A stretch of DNA of 64,000 bases from an uncultured Oscillibacter sp. (GCA_910585245.1 CAJUCO010000001.1:186001-250000), one strand, 5' to 3'; shown: positions 33,752 through 43,917, numbered from the stretch's first letter. The notes: generated from the sequence alone by a model not told the origin. Numbers and translations: made by a program.

Positions 33752-33819
33752 GATGTTTTTTCTTTTTTCAACAAAAAACTCATTCTCTTTTTGGTAAGTA
33801 TTCGGGCTTTTTCTCAGAA

Positions 33820-34542
33820 CTATACAAGGGCACGAAGACCTTCTATCTCCTCCTCGGTCAAAAAGCGAAAGGAGCCCCGCGAAAGCCCCAAATCCAGCGG
33901 CAAATTTCCCATCTGCACACGCTCCAAGTAGAGCACCGGCTTCCCTCTGGCAGCCAGCATTCTTTTCGCCTGGTGGAATTTTCCCTCTCTAAGAGTTACA
34001 TGGGCCTCGCTCACTTCCCCCACCGAAAGAAGTTCCAATTTAGCGGGAAGGCATTGCAGTCCGTCCTCCAAAGACAGTCCGGCGGCAAAGGCCTGACAGT
34101 CCTCCTCCGTCAAGCGACCTGCCGTGCGGGTATAATATACCTTGTCCACATGACGCCTTGGGGACAACAACGCGTGAGCTAAGCCACCCTCGTTGGTCAG
34201 CAGCAAAAGCCCCTCCGTGTCCTTATCCAAGCGGCCCACAGGAAAAAGCTCCTGCCGGCGAAGGTCCTGAGGCAGAAGGTCCATGACCGTCTTCCCCCTT
34301 CCATCCTCAGTGGCGGAGAGATATCCAGCAGGCTTGTTCAGCATGATCCAAGTGTATCGGCGATAGAACAGCGCCTCTCCGTTTACGGAGATCTTCACCG
34401 ACTCCGGATCAAATTTTTCCTCCACAGAACGGACGGCAAAACCGTCCACCGTTACCAGCCCCCGGCGGGTCAGTTCCTTTGCCTCCTTCCGAGACCACTT
34501 TCCTGTGGAGGCGATGATCTTGTCCAGCCGCTGCTTTTCCAC
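33820..34542 (-). CDS. rsuA: 16S rRNA pseudouridine synthase, RsuA/RluB family
   Basis: The 240-aa enzyme has an N-terminal S4 domain (about 1-60) and a pseudouridine synthase domain with catalytic GRLDKDTEGLL (the Asp is essential). It probably modifies one uridine of 16S (or 23S) rRNA. I chose GTG at 34542, which follows GGGGGAG by 7 nt. It is divergent from the DUF4830 gene. Confidence 0.88.
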   Translation of the reverse strand: MEKQRLDKIIASTGKWSRKEAKELTRRGLVTVDGFAVRSVEEKFDPESVKISVNGEALFYRRYTWIMLNKPAGYLSATEDGRGKTVMDLLPQDLRRQELFPVGRLDKDTEGLLLLTNEGGLAHALLSPRRHVDKVYYTRTAGRLTEEDCQAFAAGLSLEDGLQCLPAKLELLSVGEVSEAHVTLREGKFHQAKRMLAARGKPVLYLERVQMGNLPLDLGLSRGSFRFLTEEEIEGLRALV

Positions 34543-34586
34543 GGCAGTTCTCCCCCTTTCCGGTTTTCTTTCGCGGAACACAGTGA

Positions 34587-34626
34587 TTGCTTGTTTGATT
34601 GTAGCATATTTTTATGGAAAAATGAA
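34587..34626. promoter_or_regulatory. Overlapping divergent promoters of rsuA and DUF4830 gene
   Basis: Minus strand: TTCATT-17 bp-TACAAT (34598-34626) for rsuA. Plus strand: TTGCTT-17 bp-TTTTAT (34587-34615) for DUF4830. The two overlap almost fully, so they may compete for RNA polymerase. Both are moderate matches. Confidence 0.5.
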
Positions 34627-34651
34627 TAAGGAACTGTCAGGAGGGATCGTC

Positions 34652-35116
34652 ATGTTGATTTGGACCGCAAAATTTTCCCGAAAGAAAGCTGTGTCTACCG
34701 TCATTTTCATGGGCGTAGTCATGGCAGCGTTGATCGTCTTGATGGGCCGCACCCCGGAAGAGCCAGAAATCCCCTTGCCCAAGCTGACAAACAACGAGGA
34801 ACGAGTGGCCTATCTTCAGTCTCTGGGTTGGGAGGTGGAACCCGAGCCCATCGAAACGCTGCAATTCTTGCTGCCTGCGGAACTGGAGGAACCCTATCGC
34901 TCTTACAATGAGCTTCAACTCAGTCAGGGCTTTGATTTAACGCACTGTTGCGGAAAGCAGATAAGCCGCTGCACCTACACTGTCAAAAATTATCCGGATC
35001 AAACAGACGGAGTGCAAGCTAATCTCTACATCTGTGAGGATATCCCGGTAGCTGGAGACGTCTGCTCTTCCGGGGCGAATGGATTTCAAATCCCACTGAT
35101 TTCCAAAGAGGAGTGA
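34652..35116 (+). CDS. DUF4830-domain membrane-anchored protein
   Basis: This 154-aa protein has one N-terminal transmembrane helix (about residues 12-30) and an extracytoplasmic domain. The domain has the ERVAYLQSLGWEVEPEPIET and DGVQANLYICEDIPVAGDV segments characteristic of DUF4830. It has several Cys (FDLTHCCGKQ, SRCTYTV). I chose ATG at 34652 after AGGAGGG. Function is not known. It is a single-gene unit with its own terminator. Confidence 0.8.
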   Translation: MLIWTAKFSRKKAVSTVIFMGVVMAALIVLMGRTPEEPEIPLPKLTNNEERVAYLQSLGWEVEPEPIETLQFLLPAELEEPYRSYNELQLSQGFDLTHCCGKQISRCTYTVKNYPDQTDGVQANLYICEDIPVAGDVCSSGANGFQIPLISKEE

Positions 35117-35117
35117 A

Positions 35118-35154
35118 AAAAAGGACTGCCGCAAAATACGGCAGTCCTTTTTAT
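35118..35154. terminator. Bidirectional terminator between DUF4830 gene and tuf
   Basis: A 14-bp stem (AAAAAGGACTGCCG and complement) has A and T runs on both sides and serves both converging genes. Confidence 0.85.
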
Positions 35155-35162
35155 AGGGAAAA

Positions 35163-36365
<1,203 letters not shown>

Positions 36366-36432
36366 TTGATGATCCTCCTATAAATGTTTCAATTGCGGTT
36401 GCGGCATTGCAAAACGATAATCAGCAATGTCT

Positions 36433-36461
36433 ATTCTACAGTATTCCGCCTGGAAAATCAA
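36433..36461 (-). promoter_or_regulatory. Putative internal promoter of tuf
   Basis: TTGATT-17 bp-TAGAAT on the minus strand, in the 140-nt gap between fusA and tuf, would allow tuf to be transcribed separately from the str operon. Confidence 0.6.
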
Positions 36462-36506
36462 TCCCTTTTTCCCAATTTGGTCCAAGGCTTTTCCGCGGAA
36501 AGAAGG

Positions 36507-38609
36507 TCAGTTGGGCTTTGTCCGGGTCTCCACAATCTTTTCCGCAATGCTCTTGGGAATCTCCTCATAACTGTGGGGCTCCATAGAGTACTGGCCGCGG
36601 CCCTGGGTGCTAGAGCGCAAATCGGTGGCATAGCCAAACATATTGGCCAAAGGTACCAGCGCGTCCACCTGCTGAGCGCCAGGACGGGCTTCCTGCCCTT
36701 GAATCTGGCCGCGGCGAGCGGTCAAATCGCCAATCACGGTGCCCAGATACTCGTCGGGGACGATGACGGAAACCTTCATGATCGGCTCCAGCAAAGTGGC
36801 TCCCGCCTTGCGGCAGGCCTCCTTGAAGGCCATGGAACCGGCGATCTTAAAGGCCATCTCGGAGGAGTCGACCTCGTGATACGAGCCGTCGTACAAGGTG
36901 ACTTTCACGTCCACCACAGGGAAACCGGCCATGACGCCTGCGTTCATGGCGCCCTGAATACCCGCGTCTACAGCGGGAATATATTCCTTGGGCACCGCGC
37001 CGCCCACAATGGAATTGATAAACTCGTAGCCCTTGCCGGACTCGTTGGGCTCCACACGGATTTTGACGTGGCCATACTGGCCCTTGCCGCCGGACTGGCG
37101 GGCATATTTGGTGTCCTGCTCCACCGTTTTCTTGATGGTTTCCTTATAGGCAACCTGAGGAGCGCCCACGTTGGCCTCCACCTTATACTCCCGGAGCAAA
37201 CGGTCGACAATGATCTCCAGATGCAGCTCGCCCATGCCGGCGATAATGGTCTGTCCGGTTTCATCGTCGGTGTAAGTCTTAAAGGTGGGGTCTTCCTCCG
37301 CCAGCTTGATAAGGCCGATGGTCATTTTCTCCTGACCGGCCTTGGTCTTGGGCTCAATGGCAACCCGGATAACGGGCTCGGGGAATTCCATGGACTCCAG
37401 AATAACAGGATGCTTTTCGTCGCAGAGAGTATCTCCGGTCGTAGAGTTTTTCAGGCCGATGACTGCGGCGATATCGCCGGAGTACACGGTCTCGATGTCC
37501 TCCCGGTGATTTGCGTGCATCTGAAGGATGCGGCCAACGCGCTCTTTTTGCTTTTTCGTGGAGTTGAGCACTTGTGTGCCGGTGTTCAGCGTACCGGAGT
37601 AGACACGGATAAAGGACAGGCGGCCCACATAAGGATCGGTGGCAATCTTAAAGGCCAAAGCGGAGAAGGGTGCGTCATCCGTGGAGGGGCGTGTCTCTTC
37701 CTCCTCCGTGTTGGGGTTGACGCCTTTGATAGCGGGAACGTCCGTGGGACAAGGCATATAGTCCACAATGGCGTCCAGCATCTTTTGCACGCCTTTATTT
37801 TTATAAGACGTGCCACAGGTAACAGGCACCATTTCGTTGGCGATGGTAGCCTTGCGGATGGCGGCGCGGATTTTCTCCTGAGAGACCTCCTGCCCGTCCA
37901 GATACAGCTCGGCGATTTCGTCGTCAAACATGGACACGGCATCCATCAGCTTTTCACGATACTCGTTGGCAAGGTCCACCATGTCGGCGGGGATTTCCTC
38001 CACACGCATATCCTTGCCCAAATCGTCATAATAGATATCCGCGTCCATTTCCACCAGATCAATGATTCCCTTGAAGGTCTCCTCTCTTCCGATGGGGAGC
38101 TGAATGGGCACGGCGTTGCACTTCAGGCGGTCCTCCACCATGTGGAGCACATTGTAGAAGTCTGCGCCCATGATATCCATCTTGTTGACATAGATCATCC
38201 GGGGAACCTTGTAGTTGTCAGCCTGACGCCACACGGTCTCGGACTGGGGCTCCACACCGCCCTTGGCGCAAAGGACGGTTACAGAGCCGTCCAGAACACG
38301 CAGGGAACGCTCCACCTCCACGGTGAAGTCCACGTGGCCCGGAGTATCGATGATATTGATACGGGTGGGCTTGAACTGGTTTTTGGAACCCGACCAGTAG
38401 CAGGTGGTAGCGGCGGATGTGATGGTAATACCGCGCTCTTGCTCCTGGGCCATCCAGTCCATCGTGGCGGTACCGTCGTGGGTCTCGCCAATTTTATAGT
38501 TCACACCTGTGTAGAACAAGATCCGTTCCGTAGTCGTGGTCTTGCCCGCGTCGATGTGAGCCATAATGCCGATGTTTCTGGTGTTTTCAAGGGATGTTTT
38601 TCTCGGCAT
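36507..38609 (-). CDS. fusA: Elongation factor G
   Basis: The 700-aa translocase GTPase has G-domain motifs AHIDAGKTTTTERIL (about 17-31), DTPGHVDF and NKMD. Domains II to V follow. It is the normal length for EF-G. It follows rpsG by about 21 nt within the str operon. Confidence 0.98.
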   Translation of the reverse strand: MPRKTSLENTRNIGIMAHIDAGKTTTTERILFYTGVNYKIGETHDGTATMDWMAQEQERGITITSAATTCYWSGSKNQFKPTRINIIDTPGHVDFTVEVERSLRVLDGSVTVLCAKGGVEPQSETVWRQADNYKVPRMIYVNKMDIMGADFYNVLHMVEDRLKCNAVPIQLPIGREETFKGIIDLVEMDADIYYDDLGKDMRVEEIPADMVDLANEYREKLMDAVSMFDDEIAELYLDGQEVSQEKIRAAIRKATIANEMVPVTCGTSYKNKGVQKMLDAIVDYMPCPTDVPAIKGVNPNTEEEETRPSTDDAPFSALAFKIATDPYVGRLSFIRVYSGTLNTGTQVLNSTKKQKERVGRILQMHANHREDIETVYSGDIAAVIGLKNSTTGDTLCDEKHPVILESMEFPEPVIRVAIEPKTKAGQEKMTIGLIKLAEEDPTFKTYTDDETGQTIIAGMGELHLEIIVDRLLREYKVEANVGAPQVAYKETIKKTVEQDTKYARQSGGKGQYGHVKIRVEPNESGKGYEFINSIVGGAVPKEYIPAVDAGIQGAMNAGVMAGFPVVDVKVTLYDGSYHEVDSSEMAFKIAGSMAFKEACRKAGATLLEPIMKVSVIVPDEYLGTVIGDLTARRGQIQGQEARPGAQQVDALVPLANMFGYATDLRSSTQGRGQYSMEPHSYEEIPKSIAEKIVETRTKPN

Positions 38610-38630
38610 ACTTGATATCTCCTAACTAGC

Positions 38631-39101
38631 TTACCAGCGGAAGTGCGCGAAGGCCTTATTGGCCTCGGCCTGCTTGTGCATATCCTCGCGCTTTTTCACA
38701 GCCGCTCCCGTATTGTTGGCGGCGTCCATGATTTCGCCGGCAAGGCGCTCGGCCATTGTGCGCTCGCTCCGGGCGCGGGAATAGGTGGTCAGCCACCGAA
38801 GGCCCAGCGTGGTGCGCCGGGCAGGACGGACCTCCATAGGAACCTGGTAGTTGGCGCCACCCACACGGCGTGCCTTCACCTCCAGGCTGGGCATGATGTT
38901 GTCCATAGCCTGGGTGAACACTTCAACGGGGTCGTTTCCGGTCTTTTCCTTAATCTGGTCAAAGGCCGCGTAGACCACCTTCTGCGCCACGCCCTTCTTT
39001 CCTTCCAGCATCACGTTGTTGACAAGACGCGTCACCAACACGGAGCCGTACATAGGGTCGGGCAGAATCTCTCTCTTGGGAACATTACCTCTTCTGGGCA
39101 C
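38631..39101 (-). CDS. rpsG: 30S ribosomal protein S7
   Basis: The 156-aa protein has standard S7 length and sequence (RREILPDP-like start, KARRVGGANYQVPMEVR, RKREDMHKQAEAN). GTG at 39101 is chosen because it follows AAGGAGGG and gives the standard length of 156. Confidence 0.97.
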   Translation of the reverse strand: MPRRGNVPKREILPDPMYGSVLVTRLVNNVMLEGKKGVAQKVVYAAFDQIKEKTGNDPVEVFTQAMDNIMPSLEVKARRVGGANYQVPMEVRPARRTTLGLRWLTTYSRARSERTMAERLAGEIMDAANNTGAAVKKREDMHKQAEANKAFAHFRW

Positions 39102-39240
39102 TATGCTTCCCTCCTTCATAATGATTCTATGATCTCATAGGTACTCAAAAGGCTCTCGCCTTCCGTGAATGCCTCTGCCGAAGGGCAACGCTCGCGCATC
39201 TATCATAAACCTATTCGGCAAAGTAATTCGGAATTTGTCC

Positions 39241-39657
39241 TTACTTGGACTTGGGCCGCTTGGCGCCGTACTTGGAACGGCTCTGCATCCGGCCGGACAC
39301 GCCCTGGGTATCCAGAGTGCCGCGGATAATGTGATAACGGACGCCGGGGAGGTCCTTGACACGGCCGCCGCGGATCATGACCACGGAGTGCTCCTGGAGG
39401 GAGTGGCCCACGCCGGGGATATAGGCGGTGACCTCGTAGCCGTTGGTCAGGCGCACACGGGCGATCTTACGCAGAGCGGAGTTGGGCTTCTTGGGGGTAG
39501 CGGTTCTCACAGCGGTGCAGACGCCTCTCTTCTGGGGAGAAGGCTGATTGGTGGTCTTGGTTTTCAGTGTGTTCAGACCGAACTGCAGGGCGGGAGAATT
39601 GGACTTGTAGGAAGCCTGTTCTCTTCCTTTCCGGACCAGCTGGTTAAAAGTAGGCAT
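39241..39657 (-). CDS. rpsL: 30S ribosomal protein S12
   Basis: This 138-aa S12 starts MPTFNQLVRKGRE and has the KTKTTNQPSPQKRGVC, TATPKKPNSALRK, GVGHSLQEHS and GVSGRMQSRSKYG segments. The lysine of TPKKPNSALRK, the usual streptomycin-resistance position, is wild-type. It leads rpsG-fusA-tuf. Confidence 0.98.
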   Translation of the reverse strand: MPTFNQLVRKGREQASYKSNSPALQFGLNTLKTKTTNQPSPQKRGVCTAVRTATPKKPNSALRKIARVRLTNGYEVTAYIPGVGHSLQEHSVVMIRGGRVKDLPGVRYHIIRGTLDTQGVSGRMQSRSKYGAKRPKSK

Positions 39658-39749
39658 TGAATTTCTCCTTTCTTCGATATTTTTGATCTTTATTTTTTAC
39701 AGAAAGCCGGTGGGCTATTCCGAAAAAACCAAAATATTCTCAAGTGCGC

Positions 39750-39983
39750 TTAAAAAATCAGTTCCGCCACTACGGAGGCACCCACAGCGATACCGCAAGC
39801 CCGCCCCAATTGGACCATGGTCCTCCCTGTTTCCACAGGAATACCGGCGGCAGCGCACTCGGCGGCAATGGGCTCTGTCAAAGCCGGGTCCGCGTCACTG
39901 GCAAGAAATACCCGGCGGACCCGTCCATCCCGAATGGCCTTGCGGGATTGCTTCACGCCGACAACCCGCTTTTCAGGCTCCAT
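39750..39983 (-). CDS. rplGB: L7Ae-family ribosomal protein (YbxF/RplGB)
   Basis: The 77-aa protein has an L7Ae/L30e fold (GVKQSRKAIRDGRVRRVFLASDADP, MVQLGRACGIAVGASVVA). It lies just upstream of rpsL, the position of ybxF in Bacillus. It binds kink-turn RNA in that family. I chose ATG at 39983 after GGAGGAGG. Confidence 0.9.
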   Translation of the reverse strand: MEPEKRVVGVKQSRKAIRDGRVRRVFLASDADPALTEPIAAECAAAGIPVETGRTMVQLGRACGIAVGASVVAELIF

Positions 39984-40062
39984 AGGGACAACCTCCTCCA
40001 GCGACGCTTCCCCTGAGGAGCGCACAGCAAAATTCACGGACTCCGGGTCCGCGCAAGTAGGC

Positions 40063-40091
40063 ATTATAACATGGCCCTACGCCGCCGTCAA
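40063..40091 (-). promoter_or_regulatory. Sigma-A promoter of the str operon
   Basis: TTGACG-17 bp-TATAAT on the minus strand about 80 nt upstream of the L7Ae-like gene. A strong promoter as expected for ribosomal genes. Confidence 0.8.
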
Positions 40092-40150
40092 GCGTTTTTG
40101 GCAAAAAGATTTTCATTTTCCTGTTTTTCCAGAGTTTTCCCGGCCTCCGC

Positions 40151-40981
40151 TCACAAAAGCGGCGGCCGGAGGAAGCCAATCAGGGCAAGAAGGGCAAAAT
40201 GAGCGGGGTAAAAGGCGTACATAAACCACTGGAAGCCCTTCCCGGCCCGGCCCTTTTCCCCGTTGTCCGAAAGGGTAACCAGCATTCCAAAGTAATTGCC
40301 CAGCACATTTAAAAGGCAGTTGCGTAAAACCCTGGGCAGCTCCACGGTTCCAAAACTCTCTATGACCCACAAAACCAGCCCCCGGCGGGACATCATGACG
40401 GCGGGAAGATAGAAAAGGGCTTTTTGCCAGCGGGGGCGGTTCCGGGCGATGTAGTAGACCCAGGCCAAAATGATATAACCCTGTCCGCCCTCCATGCCGA
40501 GCTTCATGGCAAACCAAGTGGCCGCCACCGCCGCCAGGGGACTCAGCCACTTCCAGCGCTTCAGCTTCTCGTGAATCCAGAGAGTACAGAGAGCCAGGGC
40601 GAGCGTGAAGAGGATATTCAGTTCCGTTTCCCGCCAGTTTCCTTCCAAGCCCAGCACCCGCATCTCCGCCAGATCAAACAGTGTATAGGGAACCTGAGCA
40701 ATCACCGCCGTCAAGAGGACGCGGCTCACATAGCGGCGAATGCTGGACGTGTGGACAAAGCCCTGGACAACACCGTATACAAAAATCGGAGCCGCCAACC
40801 GGCCGATATACATTAAATATAACGTGAAGTCCTCCAGCAACCATTCCGCAACCCCTCCCCATCCCGCATTCCACAAAATGTCCGCCAAAGGCGCGAACAT
40901 CCGGTGCAGGGGAAACAGGCGGACAATGTGGTCAAAGACCATACAACACACGGCAAAAATTTTCATCTGTTTGTAGTTCAT
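40151..40981 (-). CDS. TraX-family acyltransferase
   Basis: This 276-aa integral membrane protein has about seven or eight hydrophobic helices and MNYKQMKIFAVCCMVFDHIVRL at the N-terminus. It fits the TraX family (named for pilin acetylation in plasmid F); chromosomal Firmicutes members have no clear conjugation link and no pilin is nearby. The ATG at 40981 follows AAGGAGG by about 5 nt. Substrate unknown. Confidence 0.85.
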   Translation of the reverse strand: MNYKQMKIFAVCCMVFDHIVRLFPLHRMFAPLADILWNAGWGGVAEWLLEDFTLYLMYIGRLAAPIFVYGVVQGFVHTSSIRRYVSRVLLTAVIAQVPYTLFDLAEMRVLGLEGNWRETELNILFTLALALCTLWIHEKLKRWKWLSPLAAVAATWFAMKLGMEGGQGYIILAWVYYIARNRPRWQKALFYLPAVMMSRRGLVLWVIESFGTVELPRVLRNCLLNVLGNYFGMLVTLSDNGEKGRAGKGFQWFMYAFYPAHFALLALIGFLRPPLL

Positions 40982-41198
40982 CATTTCCTCCTTCATTCGG
41001 CCCAGGCCGGTTTAAGGAGAGTATACAGGCCGTTTCTTACAAACAACTCAACAAAACCCTTACGATTTTCTTACAGATTCTGTCTCCACGGTCTTTCACG
41101 CCCTAGCAAGGCGGCAACGTGCCGTTGGACATTTTGCCCGCTAAGCTCTACTCCCTTTGTTTGTCTCAAGGATAAGACGCTCTCCACCGGGGACCTCC

Positions 41199-41227
41199 TT
41201 GACAAATTTCGACAAAACGGGTAGTAT
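41199..41227 (+). promoter_or_regulatory. Promoter of the cupin gene
   Basis: TTGACA-17 bp-TAGTAT on the plus strand about 45 nt upstream of the cupin ATG. Confidence 0.7.
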
Positions 41228-41272
41228 AGAGCAAGTTATCCCGATGAGAGAGAACGGAGGGGATGCACACCC

Positions 41273-41713
41273 ATGGAGGACGATCTGTTCAAACCCATAC
41301 CCGGCGAGGGAATCATGCCCCATAAACCGGAAACGGAAAAACCGCCACAGGAACCGCCGAAAGACGGTCCCATTCTGGCCCGGGTTCAAGATACCCGCCC
41401 CCGGCATCTGGACGGCGGCAGAACCGTTCTGCGTCCCAGCCTTCCCTATGATGACACCAGCCACATGATGAGCTGCTTTTTGGACCTGTATATCGGCGCA
41501 AAGTACACCCCCGGTCCCTCCCTCCCCGGCTGCGTTTGCCACGCCACGGTAATTTCCGGCACCGTAAGCCTGACGGCGGAGGGGCAGGATTTCCAGCTTT
41601 TGGAGCGGGATGCCATTCGCTTCCGGGCGGATCAGCCTTATCACTTTGGAAATATGTCCAGCGGCACCGGACGGCTGTTGCTGGAGTATCAATATCTTCA
41701 AAATCCCAAGTGA
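41273..41713 (+). CDS. Cupin-domain protein
   Basis: This 146-aa protein has an N-terminal Pro/Lys-rich tail and a single beta-barrel cupin_2 domain (about 60-140). Segments VISGTVSLTAEGQDFQLLER and DAIRFRADQPYHFGNMS fit the two cupin motifs. Such domains often follow an HTH in regulators, but none is fused here. The ligand or metal is unknown. The ribosome site GGAGGGG is about 10 nt upstream of the ATG, a long spacing. Confidence 0.75.
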   Translation: MEDDLFKPIPGEGIMPHKPETEKPPQEPPKDGPILARVQDTRPRHLDGGRTVLRPSLPYDDTSHMMSCFLDLYIGAKYTPGPSLPGCVCHATVISGTVSLTAEGQDFQLLERDAIRFRADQPYHFGNMSSGTGRLLLEYQYLQNPK

Positions 41714-41768
41714 ATGTTGAGAAGAAACCAGGTCCGAGGTCCTTTAGCGGCCTGCCATAAGGAAGCCT

Positions 41769-41812
41769 GACACCCGTTGAAGAGAGGTTGCTTTTCAGCG
41801 GGTGCCTCTTTA
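41769..41812 (+). terminator. Terminator after the cupin gene
   Basis: A 13-position stem (one mismatch, one G-U) with a 12-nt loop is followed by TCTTTATAAT on the plus strand. Confidence 0.65.
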
Positions 41813-41934
41813 TAATCCTCGTGATCTTGCCGGTAAATCAGGGATTTATCGAAAGAACACGGTAATGTTAATTTGCGTTGCTTGCCGCAACGGGCTTTCC
41901 TCCCTATGATGGTAGTGAAAGGAGGTCCTTCCTG

Positions 41935-42444
41935 ATGCTGAATGAAAACATGAAAACAATCAGAAAATCCAAAGGGCTTTCGCAAGAAGAACTTGCAATC
42001 AAACTGAATGTGGTGAGGCAAACCATCTCTAAATGGGAACAAGGTCTCTCGGTTCCAGATGCCGATATGCTGATTTCCATAGCAGAGGTATTTGAAACGC
42101 CTGTAAGCACTCTGCTTGGAGAAACCCTTGTCGAGACGAAGGTTGACGATTTAAGATCCATTTCCGAGAAACTCGAGGTCATAAATCTGCAACTTGCGCG
42201 CAGAAAAACGGCGAGACAAAAAATGATTCACTGGTTTTTTGTCTTATTATGTCTGGTAATTGTGGCTGCTTTTGCGGTTCTGGTGGAGCTAAATAGTCCT
42301 TATTTAGGCTGGGATTACAACCAACCAGAAACCACGGTAATCGGAGTGGCCTTTCACGCATTTGAGTGGGCGTTCGTCAGAATAGCGCCCCTTGTCTTGA
42401 TTGGTTCAATTGCAGGGGTCTGCTTGACACGGAAACACACGTGA
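41935..42444 (+). CDS. HTH regulator with C-terminal membrane helices
   Basis: The 169-aa protein has an N-terminal XRE domain (about 1-60, SQEELAIKLNVVRQTISKWEQG) and a linker. Two hydrophobic helices (about 102-120 and 148-165) follow, so it is a membrane-tethered regulator. Base composition is lower in GC than the neighbours, which suggests horizontal origin. ATG at 41935 follows AAGGAGG by 9 nt. Confidence 0.85.
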   Translation: MLNENMKTIRKSKGLSQEELAIKLNVVRQTISKWEQGLSVPDADMLISIAEVFETPVSTLLGETLVETKVDDLRSISEKLEVINLQLARRKTARQKMIHWFFVLLCLVIVAAFAVLVELNSPYLGWDYNQPETTVIGVAFHAFEWAFVRIAPLVLIGSIAGVCLTRKHT

Positions 42445-42551
42445 AATTATCCAGCTTCCGGGAAAACTGCCAAATTAAAAATTTCATTTACCCCGCACGC
42501 TCTCGGGTTCTTCCCCTGAACGTGTCATAGTGGGTAATACAGCGCAAAAAA

Positions 42552-42593
42552 GGACAAGGCAGACCGTTGTGGCCTGTCTTGTCCTTCATTTTT
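42552..42593. terminator. Bidirectional terminator between HTH gene and bioY
   Basis: A GGACAAGGCAG stem with one G-U pair is followed by TTCATTTTT on the plus strand and by TTTTTTG on the minus strand. It lies between the converging HTH gene and bioY. Confidence 0.75.
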
Positions 42594-42651
42594 CTATCAA
42601 GGCTTCCCCTTAGACGCCGGACTTTTTTCAAGGATACTACAGAATCTAAAA

Positions 42652-43212
42652 TCACTGGACATATTTTTCTATGCGCCGGGACACCAACACCGCCAGAGCC
42701 AGCTTGATTATGTCCGGGATGATAAAGGGAAACACACAATAGCTAAGAGCTGCCATTACTCCCACAGGATTTCCGGCCTGGGCGTAGAGCGCCAGATACC
42801 AGACGGTTCCAAAGGCAAAGCACAGAACCTGCCCCAGAACGCTGGCGGCAATCTTGACTCTCAGGGTTTCCCCCAGCTTTGCGGTCATCAGCCAGTAGAG
42901 CAGGGCCTGCACCCAAAAGCCCAGGATGTAGCCGCCCGTAGTTCCCAGCAGCACGCCAAGTCCTCCCCTGAAATTGCTGAACACAGGCGCGCCCACAGCT
43001 CCTAAAAGCAGATACGCCGTGACGGCATAGGTTCCCCTCTTCCCCCCCAGAGCCAGCAGCGCGGCGAAAATTGCGAAGGTTTGCATAGTGAATTGGACGA
43101 AGGGCGGAGGCACCGGTATGGAAATCCAGGCACACACCGCCATTAAAGCGGTAAAAAGGGCCACAAGCGTCAGGTCTTTCGTCCGCAACCGGGACACGGT
43201 CTTTTCAGGCAT
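42652..43212 (-). CDS. bioY: Biotin transporter BioY
   Basis: The 186-aa ECF-type S component has about six membrane segments and the BioY features PVPPPFVQFTMQTFAI, GGLGVLLGTTGGYILGF and FIIPDIIKLALAV. It imports biotin with an energising module encoded elsewhere. A BirA-type operator overlaps its promoter, so expression probably falls when biotin is plentiful. No biotin synthesis genes are present in this window. Confidence 0.93.
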   Translation of the reverse strand: MPEKTVSRLRTKDLTLVALFTALMAVCAWISIPVPPPFVQFTMQTFAIFAALLALGGKRGTYAVTAYLLLGAVGAPVFSNFRGGLGVLLGTTGGYILGFWVQALLYWLMTAKLGETLRVKIAASVLGQVLCFAFGTVWYLALYAQAGNPVGVMAALSYCVFPFIIPDIIKLALAVLVSRRIEKYVQ

Positions 43213-43244
43213 AGGTGGGTTCCTCCTTTTCTTTCCTGAGCCCC

Positions 43245-43273
43245 ATCATAACGCGGAAACGCAAAATTGTCAA
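43245..43273 (-). promoter_or_regulatory. Sigma-A promoter of bioY
   Basis: TTGACA-17 bp-TATGAT on the minus strand; the -35 is inside the BirA-like operator. Confidence 0.8.
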
Positions 43274-43297
43274 CCTAATTTTCTATTATAGTTTACA
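43267..43297. promoter_or_regulatory. BirA-like operator upstream of bioY
   Basis: TTGTCAACC, a gap of about 14 bp and AGTTTACA resemble the Firmicute BirA site (TTGTTAACC-N14/15-GGTTTACAA-like). It overlaps the bioY -35 hexamer. Confidence 0.75.
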
Positions 43298-43347
43298 TTT
43301 TTGGGTGACACACAGGGAGAGACCCAGTCTCTCCCTGTCTCAAGGGT

Positions 43348-43917
43348 TTATAGCTCCGTATGCTCACACAACTCCCGTGCCTTGGCCTGGATAGCTTTCA
43401 AGTCCTCAAAGGTATCCGGACGCTTGCGGACATCCCGCAACAGCGCCGCCGGGTGGTAAAGGGCCGTCATCCACACGCCGTTCCTCTCGAACCACTGGCC
43501 ATGCTCCTGGGTGATTCGGAAATCATCCTTGATCAGGGATTTGGCGGCGATACGGCCCAGGCAGACGATGATTTTGGGGCGCAAAAGCGCCGTTTGGCGG
43601 CGGAGCCAGTCGATGCAGGCGTCTTGCTCCACCCCCAAGGGATCCCGGTTCTGAGGCGGGCGGCACTTTACGATGTTGGCGATGTAAACTTTTGTACGGT
43701 CCAAGTTCACCATTTCCAGCATCTCGTCCAAGAGCTTCCCGGCCCGACCCACGAAAGGTTTGCCCTGCTCGTCCTCGTTCTGACCAGGGCCCTCGCCGAT
43801 AAGTAAGATCTCCGCATTCTCTGCCCCATCGCCGAAAACCACGTTGTGGCGCGTGTCTGCAAGGGAACATCCTTTACAGGCAAGACACTCCGCCCGCAAG
43901 CTTTCCCATGTATCCAT
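43348..43917 (-). CDS. Uracil-DNA glycosylase, [4Fe-4S] family 4/5 type
   Basis: The 189-aa enzyme has the motif GEGPGQNEDEQGKPFVG (41-57) and cluster cysteines at about C14, C17, C85 and C101. The C-terminal YHPAALLR motif is also present. It excises uracil from DNA in base-excision repair; this family is thermophile-type and widespread in Clostridia. It is a single gene with its own promoter at 44016-44044. Confidence 0.92.
   Translation of the reverse strand: MDTWESLRAECLACKGCSLADTRHNVVFGDGAENAEILLIGEGPGQNEDEQGKPFVGRAGKLLDEMLEMVNLDRTKVYIANIVKCRPPQNRDPLGVEQDACIDWLRRQTALLRPKIIVCLGRIAAKSLIKDDFRITQEHGQWFERNGVWMTALYHPAALLRDVRKRPDTFEDLKAIQAKARELCEHTEL

Noticed and set aside
36384..38615. 743-codon plus-strand frame opposite fusA
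   Set aside because: It is exactly antisense to EF-G; in GC-rich genes with strong codon bias long antisense frames are common. No ribosome site and no recognisable domain.
40151..40981. TraX gene as a sign of a conjugative element
   Set aside because: No pilin, relaxase, integrase or other transfer genes nearby; chromosomal TraX-family proteins are common in Firmicutes.
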